Assembly (NCBI RefSeq): GCF_900106995.1
Contig: NZ_FNOK01000068.1
Span: 1-46,574 of the forward strand
DNA from: Saccharopolyspora shandongensis
Lineage (GTDB): Bacteria; Actinomycetota; Actinomycetes; Mycobacteriales; Pseudonocardiaceae
Length of the DNA: 46,574 nt
Direction of reading: 5' to 3'
Below are positions 43,591 to 46,574 of this stretch, piece after piece (position 1 is the first letter of the stretch; every line of letters starts with the position of its first letter). A program made the position numbers and the translations under genes. Below the pieces are notes generated by a model. The model was not told where the DNA came from. It saw only the letters and a program-made list of their open reading frames with translations, and ran no database searches.

Positions 43591-43850
43591 GCCACCGAGC
43601 CGCGTCGCCACACCTCAGCCACCTCGGCGCCGTCGATGTCGTAGCGGTAGGCGCCCGGGTCGCGCAGCGGCGCTGTTTCGGTGTCGACGGTGCGTTCCCC
43701 GCTTTCCGCCGTCGGCGTTTCTGCTGATGCTCAAGCCTTCGGCGATGATGGCCATCATCCCGTATCCGATTCCGTTGTGGACCATCTTGACGAAGTGACC
43801 GGCACCGTTGGGTCCACAGTGGAGGTATCCGTGTGGATCCAGTGCGCGGC
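43591..43850 (-). pseudogene. gnd: 6-phosphogluconate dehydrogenase fragment
   Basis: The minus frame reads DPHGYLHCGPNGAGHFVKMV, HNGIGYGMMAIIAEGLSI, then after a frame change VDTETAPLRDPGAYRYDIDG and AEVAEVWRRGSV. This is the conserved catalytic region of decarboxylating 6-phosphogluconate dehydrogenase; HCGPxGAGHFVKMVHNGIEYGxM contains the catalytic Lys. At least one frameshift, missing N-terminal Rossmann domain and missing C-terminus. At its 5' side it fuses to an IS256 transposase scrap. Confidence 0.8.
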
Positions 43851-43915
43851 GGGGAAGTCGTAAAACGCGAGCAGTTCGCCCGCGTCGGTGATCTTCTCGA
43901 CGGCGCGTGATCACG
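43835..43915 (-). mobile_element. IS256-type transposase scrap
   Basis: The minus frame reads VEKITDAGELLAFYDFPAAH and then WIH. IS256/mutator transposases have the block DxxxLLxFYDFPAEHWIHLRTTNPIESTF near the C-terminus. Here the text ends at HWIH and passes within GATCCAC into the gnd fragment. About 25 residues remain. Confidence 0.6.
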
Positions 43916-44052
43916 ATGTGGTGTCCAGATCACTAGCGGAGGTCCTTTCCCATACCCGCCACCGGCATCAAGGACAGGCACGTTGGGGGACAGCGTTCTA
44001 TCCCTGATGATGCGCGCCGGAGTGGACTCAGGTGAGGAGCGGGACTGCTAGC

Positions 44053-44817
44053 TCAGGCCTGGGCAAGTCCTCCGTCGACGAAAAGTTCAGCACCGGTGGT
44101 GAAACTGCTGGCATCAGTTGCCAGGAAGAGCGCGGCTGCGGCTACCTCGTCCGGGGCTCCCAGCCGGCCGAGGGGCATGCCGGCCAGGAGAGCATCCTTG
44201 AAGTCGGTTTCCGGAGCCGGATCGGCCGCGACGCCGGAAAACATCGGGGTCTCGATCGGACCTGGGCTGACCGCATTGACCCGGATGTGGCGCCCTGCCA
44301 GCTCCACCGCCCAGGTCCGCGCGAAGTTGCGAACGGCGGCCTTGGTGGCGCTGTAGACGCTCGACGCCTCGACGCCCTTGGACGCGGCGATGGACGACGT
44401 CAGGATGACCGACGCGCCATCCGCCAGCAGCGGCAGCGCCTTCTGCACCGTGAACAGCAGCCCCCGGACGTTGACGCCGAAGAGGCGGTCGAAATGCTCC
44501 TCGCTGACGTCTTCCAGCCGCGCGAGCTCGGCCACACCCGCGTTCGCGAACAGCACGTCGATGCGGCCGCTGTGGTCCCCGACCCGGGCGTAAAGGCGGT
44601 CGAGATCCTCGAGTGAGGATACGTCGCTTCGCACGGCGATGGCTTGTCCGCGGTCGTTCTGTGCGTTGATCGCCTTCGCCGTGGCGTCCAACTCGGCCTG
44701 TCGTCGACCGGTGACGAACACGGTCGCACCTTCCAAGGCGAAACGCCGAGCAGTGGCCGCTCCAATGCCCTCGGAACCGCCGGTGATCACGGTGACTTTC
44801 CCTTCGAGCTGCCCCAT
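44053..44817 (-). CDS. SDR-family oxidoreductase
   Basis: 254 residues from ATG 44817, preceded by GGGAGGGATGTCTC; an earlier start at 44868 is less likely. It is a complete classical short-chain dehydrogenase. The cofactor motif is TGGSEGIGAATARRFALEGA, with GRRQ after the second strand, which suggests NADP preference. NAGVAEL follows strand 4, the catalytic Ser is in VILTSSIAAS, and the catalytic pair is YSATKAAVRNFAR. The end is SSFTTGAELFVDGGLAQA. It is closest to glucose-1-dehydrogenase/3-oxoacyl reductase-like SDRs, though the substrate is not evident. The remnant at 689-928 is a near-copy of its C-terminus. Confidence 0.92.
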   Translation of the reverse strand: MGQLEGKVTVITGGSEGIGAATARRFALEGATVFVTGRRQAELDATAKAINAQNDRGQAIAVRSDVSSLEDLDRLYARVGDHSGRIDVLFANAGVAELARLEDVSEEHFDRLFGVNVRGLLFTVQKALPLLADGASVILTSSIAASKGVEASSVYSATKAAVRNFARTWAVELAGRHIRVNAVSPGPIETPMFSGVAADPAPETDFKDALLAGMPLGRLGAPDEVAAAALFLATDASSFTTGAELFVDGGLAQA

Positions 44818-44984
44818 GAGACATCCCTCCCCGCCCGCCGATGCTCCCCGTGCCGAAGCCCCGGTCACATGGCCCTTCGCCCTCAGAACACATGTGCGCG
44901 AACCGGACTTCTACTCGCTTGCAACCGAGCTCACGCCCGAACCTCGCCCAGTGGCGCGGGCGGGCCAGGCTGGACGCCGCGCGC

Positions 44985-45134
44985 CCGGATCGCGTTCGCG
45001 GTAATCCTCGGCCGGGATGCTCCACCGCTGCTGCTCGCCGCGGCCAACCGCCTCGCACCTCTCGGCGCCGTGCTGGTGCGTGAAACCTACCTGGAAGCCG
45101 TTGAAGCGGCGATGTTCGGATTCTGTCAGTGTTG
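44985..45134 (+). pseudogene. LuxR-family (LAL-type) regulator scrap
   Basis: The frame reads ARIAFAVILGRDAPPLLLAA, ANRLAPLGAVLVRETYLEAV, EAAMFGFCQC. Large ATP-binding LuxR regulators have a block LLxAARRLxPLDxxLARETYLEALxAAxFAGRL in their helical repeat region. Here it is cut off after AAMFG. No HTH or P-loop remains. Confidence 0.55.
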
Positions 45135-45300
45135 AGTGAAATTACCCCACGCCCGATAGGCCTTCTCCCAGCCCTGATCCCGATCCGCCTGGAGCACCGT
45201 GAGATCCTCCGGTCGCTGGCGAGGTGCATCGAGACCTGCGCGCTGGTCGTCGTCGAACAGACCGTATAACGTCTCCCGCAACCACAGACCGTGCCGAACG
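45126..45300 (-). other. unrecognised C-terminal coding fragment
   Basis: The minus frame reads HGLWLRETLYGLFDDDQRAG, LDAPRQRPEDLTVLQADRDQ, GWEKAYRAWGNFTQH and stops at 45126. Its composition is protein-like (balanced, aromatic residues, coherent helices) in contrast to neighbouring chance frames. I do not recognise the family and find no start. Confidence 0.35.
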
Positions 45301-45775
45301 AGACCTTAAGCGCTGCGTCGCCTTCTCGGCCCGAACGTGCCCGAGCGCTGATCCATTCGCCAACGCCAACCACCTCGTATCTGACGGACACGACCTGCCC
45401 TCGGTGGCGCTCCTGAACCCCGGCCTGGCCCGCTGCCGGAGACAAGATCGCACCGTCCGAAGACGACTCTTTCCTGCGGCCATGGCTATCGTAATATTGA
45501 CGTACGTCACAAGAACGCCATATCTTCTATGGAACCGGCGGCCCGGACGCCCCCAAGAACAACCGTCGTCAGCCCGGTCAGCACGTCCAGCCTCCCGGAG
45601 GAGGACCAGTGCCCAGTTCGCCCACTTCTAGGCGCAGTCTGCTTGGTCAGAAGCCGCGGATGCGGTCACTGGCCAGGAGAAAAACGATCAACGGTTACGA
45701 CGAAGACCGGTGAAAACCCGTCGCTGCGCACGCATTTCTGGCGCGCATTCCGCCCCGAAGAATGGGAATGATCAA
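45301..45775. other. upstream region of the AAHS transporter gene
   Basis: About 475 bases. A 12-bp perfect palindrome TGACGTACGTCA (45498-45509) within an AT-richer patch (GTAATATTGACG) could be an operator near a promoter. A short plus-strand frame ending at 45771 (FWRAFRPEEWE) may be a leader or chance. Nothing else is recognised. Confidence 0.4.
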
Positions 45776-46574
45776 ATGACAACCCAGAAATTGCCTGCCA
45801 CCGAGCAGCGCTCCAGCAGATTCGTCGTGGTGGCGCTGTGCTGCGCCGCGATCATCGTCGACGGCTACGACCTGATCGTCTACGGCACCGTGCTGCCGAC
45901 CCTCTTGGACGGCAGCGCCGAGTGGACGCTCACCAAGCAGCAAGCAGGCAACATCGGCGCCTACGCGTTGATCGGGATGCTGCTCGGCGCGATCGGCGTC
46001 GGCACCATCACCGACCTCGTCGGGCGCCGCCGCATCATGATCGGCTGCATCACCTGGTTCTCCGCCGCGATGGCACTGGCCGCGCTGGCACCCGACCCGA
46101 CCTGGTTCGGGCTGGCCCGGTTCATCGCTGGCCTCGGCCTAGGCGGCGTGGTGCCCACCGCGATCGCGCTGACCGTCGAATACGCCCACCCCCGGCGCCG
46201 CGTGATGACCAACGCGATCATGTTCTCCGGCTACTCCATCGGCGGCATCACCGCCTCGCTGACCGCAATCGCAGTGCTCCCGGCCTTCGGCTGGCGGGCC
46301 ATGCTCTGGATCGGCGCGGCCCTCGGCACGATCCTGGTGCCGCTCACGCTCCGCCTGCTACCGGAATCACCGAGCTACCTGCTCGCCCGCGGCCGCGCCG
46401 ACCAAGCCCACGCGCTTGCCGACCGGTTCGGCCTTGAACTGGACGAGTCCGCCCCGACCGACAAGCAGCTAAGTGGCCGGTCCGGACTCAAGGCGCTGTT
46501 CAGCCCCAAGCTGCTGCCCGCGACGCTGCTGTTCTGGCTGGGCAACGGAGTTGGTCTGCTGCTGGTCTACGGAC
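45776..46574 (+). CDS. MFS aromatic acid:H+ symporter (AAHS family), 3' end outside window
   Basis: From ATG 45776, 266 codons are visible and the frame is open at the window edge; family length is about 440. The first helix VVVALCCAAIIVDGYDLIVY has the DGYD motif, with the conserved Asp of aromatic acid carriers such as PcaK/BenK. The loop 2-3 motif is GTITDLVGRRRIMIG, and the loop 4 region has RFIAGLGLGGVVPTAIALT. The second half starts GLKALFSPKLLPATLLFW. It should take up a benzoate- or hydroxybenzoate-like acid. Aromatic-type genes elsewhere in the window (the FAD monooxygenase at 16263 and the isomerase relic at 39750) agree with this. Confidence 0.88.
   Translation, partial: MTTQKLPATEQRSSRFVVVALCCAAIIVDGYDLIVYGTVLPTLLDGSAEWTLTKQQAGNIGAYALIGMLLGAIGVGTITDLVGRRRIMIGCITWFSAAMALAALAPDPTWFGLARFIAGLGLGGVVPTAIALTVEYAHPRRRVMTNAIMFSGYSIGGITASLTAIAVLPAFGWRAMLWIGAALGTILVPLTLRLLPESPSYLLARGRADQAHALADRFGLELDESAPTDKQLSGRSGLKALFSPKLLPATLLFWLGNGVGLLLVYG

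Noticed and set aside
45529..45771. 80-codon plus-strand frame before the AAHS gene.
   Set aside because: No ribosome binding site, odd composition and no family; probably chance.

Overview
The window is high-GC DNA with strong GC3 bias, abundant GTG/TTG starts, twin-arginine and Sec-secreted proteins, a CtpI-like giant P-type ATPase, an S-adenosyl methyltransferase of the actinomycete-specific Methyltransf_19 type and relics of actinobacterial insertion sequences. This points to a filamentous actinomycete, most likely of the Pseudonocardiaceae (Saccharopolyspora/Amycolatopsis-like). The lineage is an inference from protein flavour, not from a marker gene. No rRNA, tRNA or CRISPR array was seen. 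The density of broken genes (about twenty fragments) is what one expects of an accessory or chromosome-arm region shaped by repeated deletion and insertion.

Layout. 0-1.5 kb: transposase pieces (IS5-like, IS3-like) and the tail of an SDR gene. 1.7-5.7 kb: a secreted catalase-like peroxidase with its cytochrome b561, then a methyltransferase and a small P-loop protein. 6.4-14.3 kb: a sugar-utilisation regulon made of a GH1 beta-glucosidase, a divergent TetR regulator, a GH36 alpha-galactosidase with an MFS transporter, and a secreted M19-like amidohydrolase with a discoidin domain. A 21-bp palindrome between the GH1 and tetR genes recurs, with 16-17 of 21 matches, at the start of the other two transcription units. 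Those two units also share an almost identical promoter block. 14.6-17.5 kb: an IS110 relic, a small membrane protein, a broken IclR regulator and an FAD aromatic-type monooxygenase.

17.5-25.5 kb: complete uvrA and glnA genes in one orientation, bracketed by two pieces of ABC exporter genes, then a GreA/GreB-like factor and fragments of a DUF1028 gene, ctaD and an AraC regulator. 25.6-39.2 kb: a GNAT acetyltransferase and a metal-homeostasis block. The block has a free-standing catalytically dead P-type ATPase half, a large secreted phosphoesterase/beta-propeller fusion, a NicO-type nickel/cobalt exporter with a His-Gly loop, and a 1554-residue CtpI-like ATPase translationally coupled to a small membrane protein. 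39.2-46.6 kb: a small conserved protein, a CPA2-type antiporter, a frameshifted flavoprotein disulfide oxidoreductase, relics of pgi, gnd, muconolactone isomerase, SDR, LuxR and IS256 genes, an intact SDR, and an aromatic-acid MFS transporter that runs off the right edge.

The best-supported new observation is the three-site TetR regulon with its duplicated promoter. The most unusual proteins are the phosphoesterase-propeller fusion, whose metal-binding motifs look degraded, and the orphan pseudo-ATPase. All identifications come from reading motifs by eye; no database search was run.
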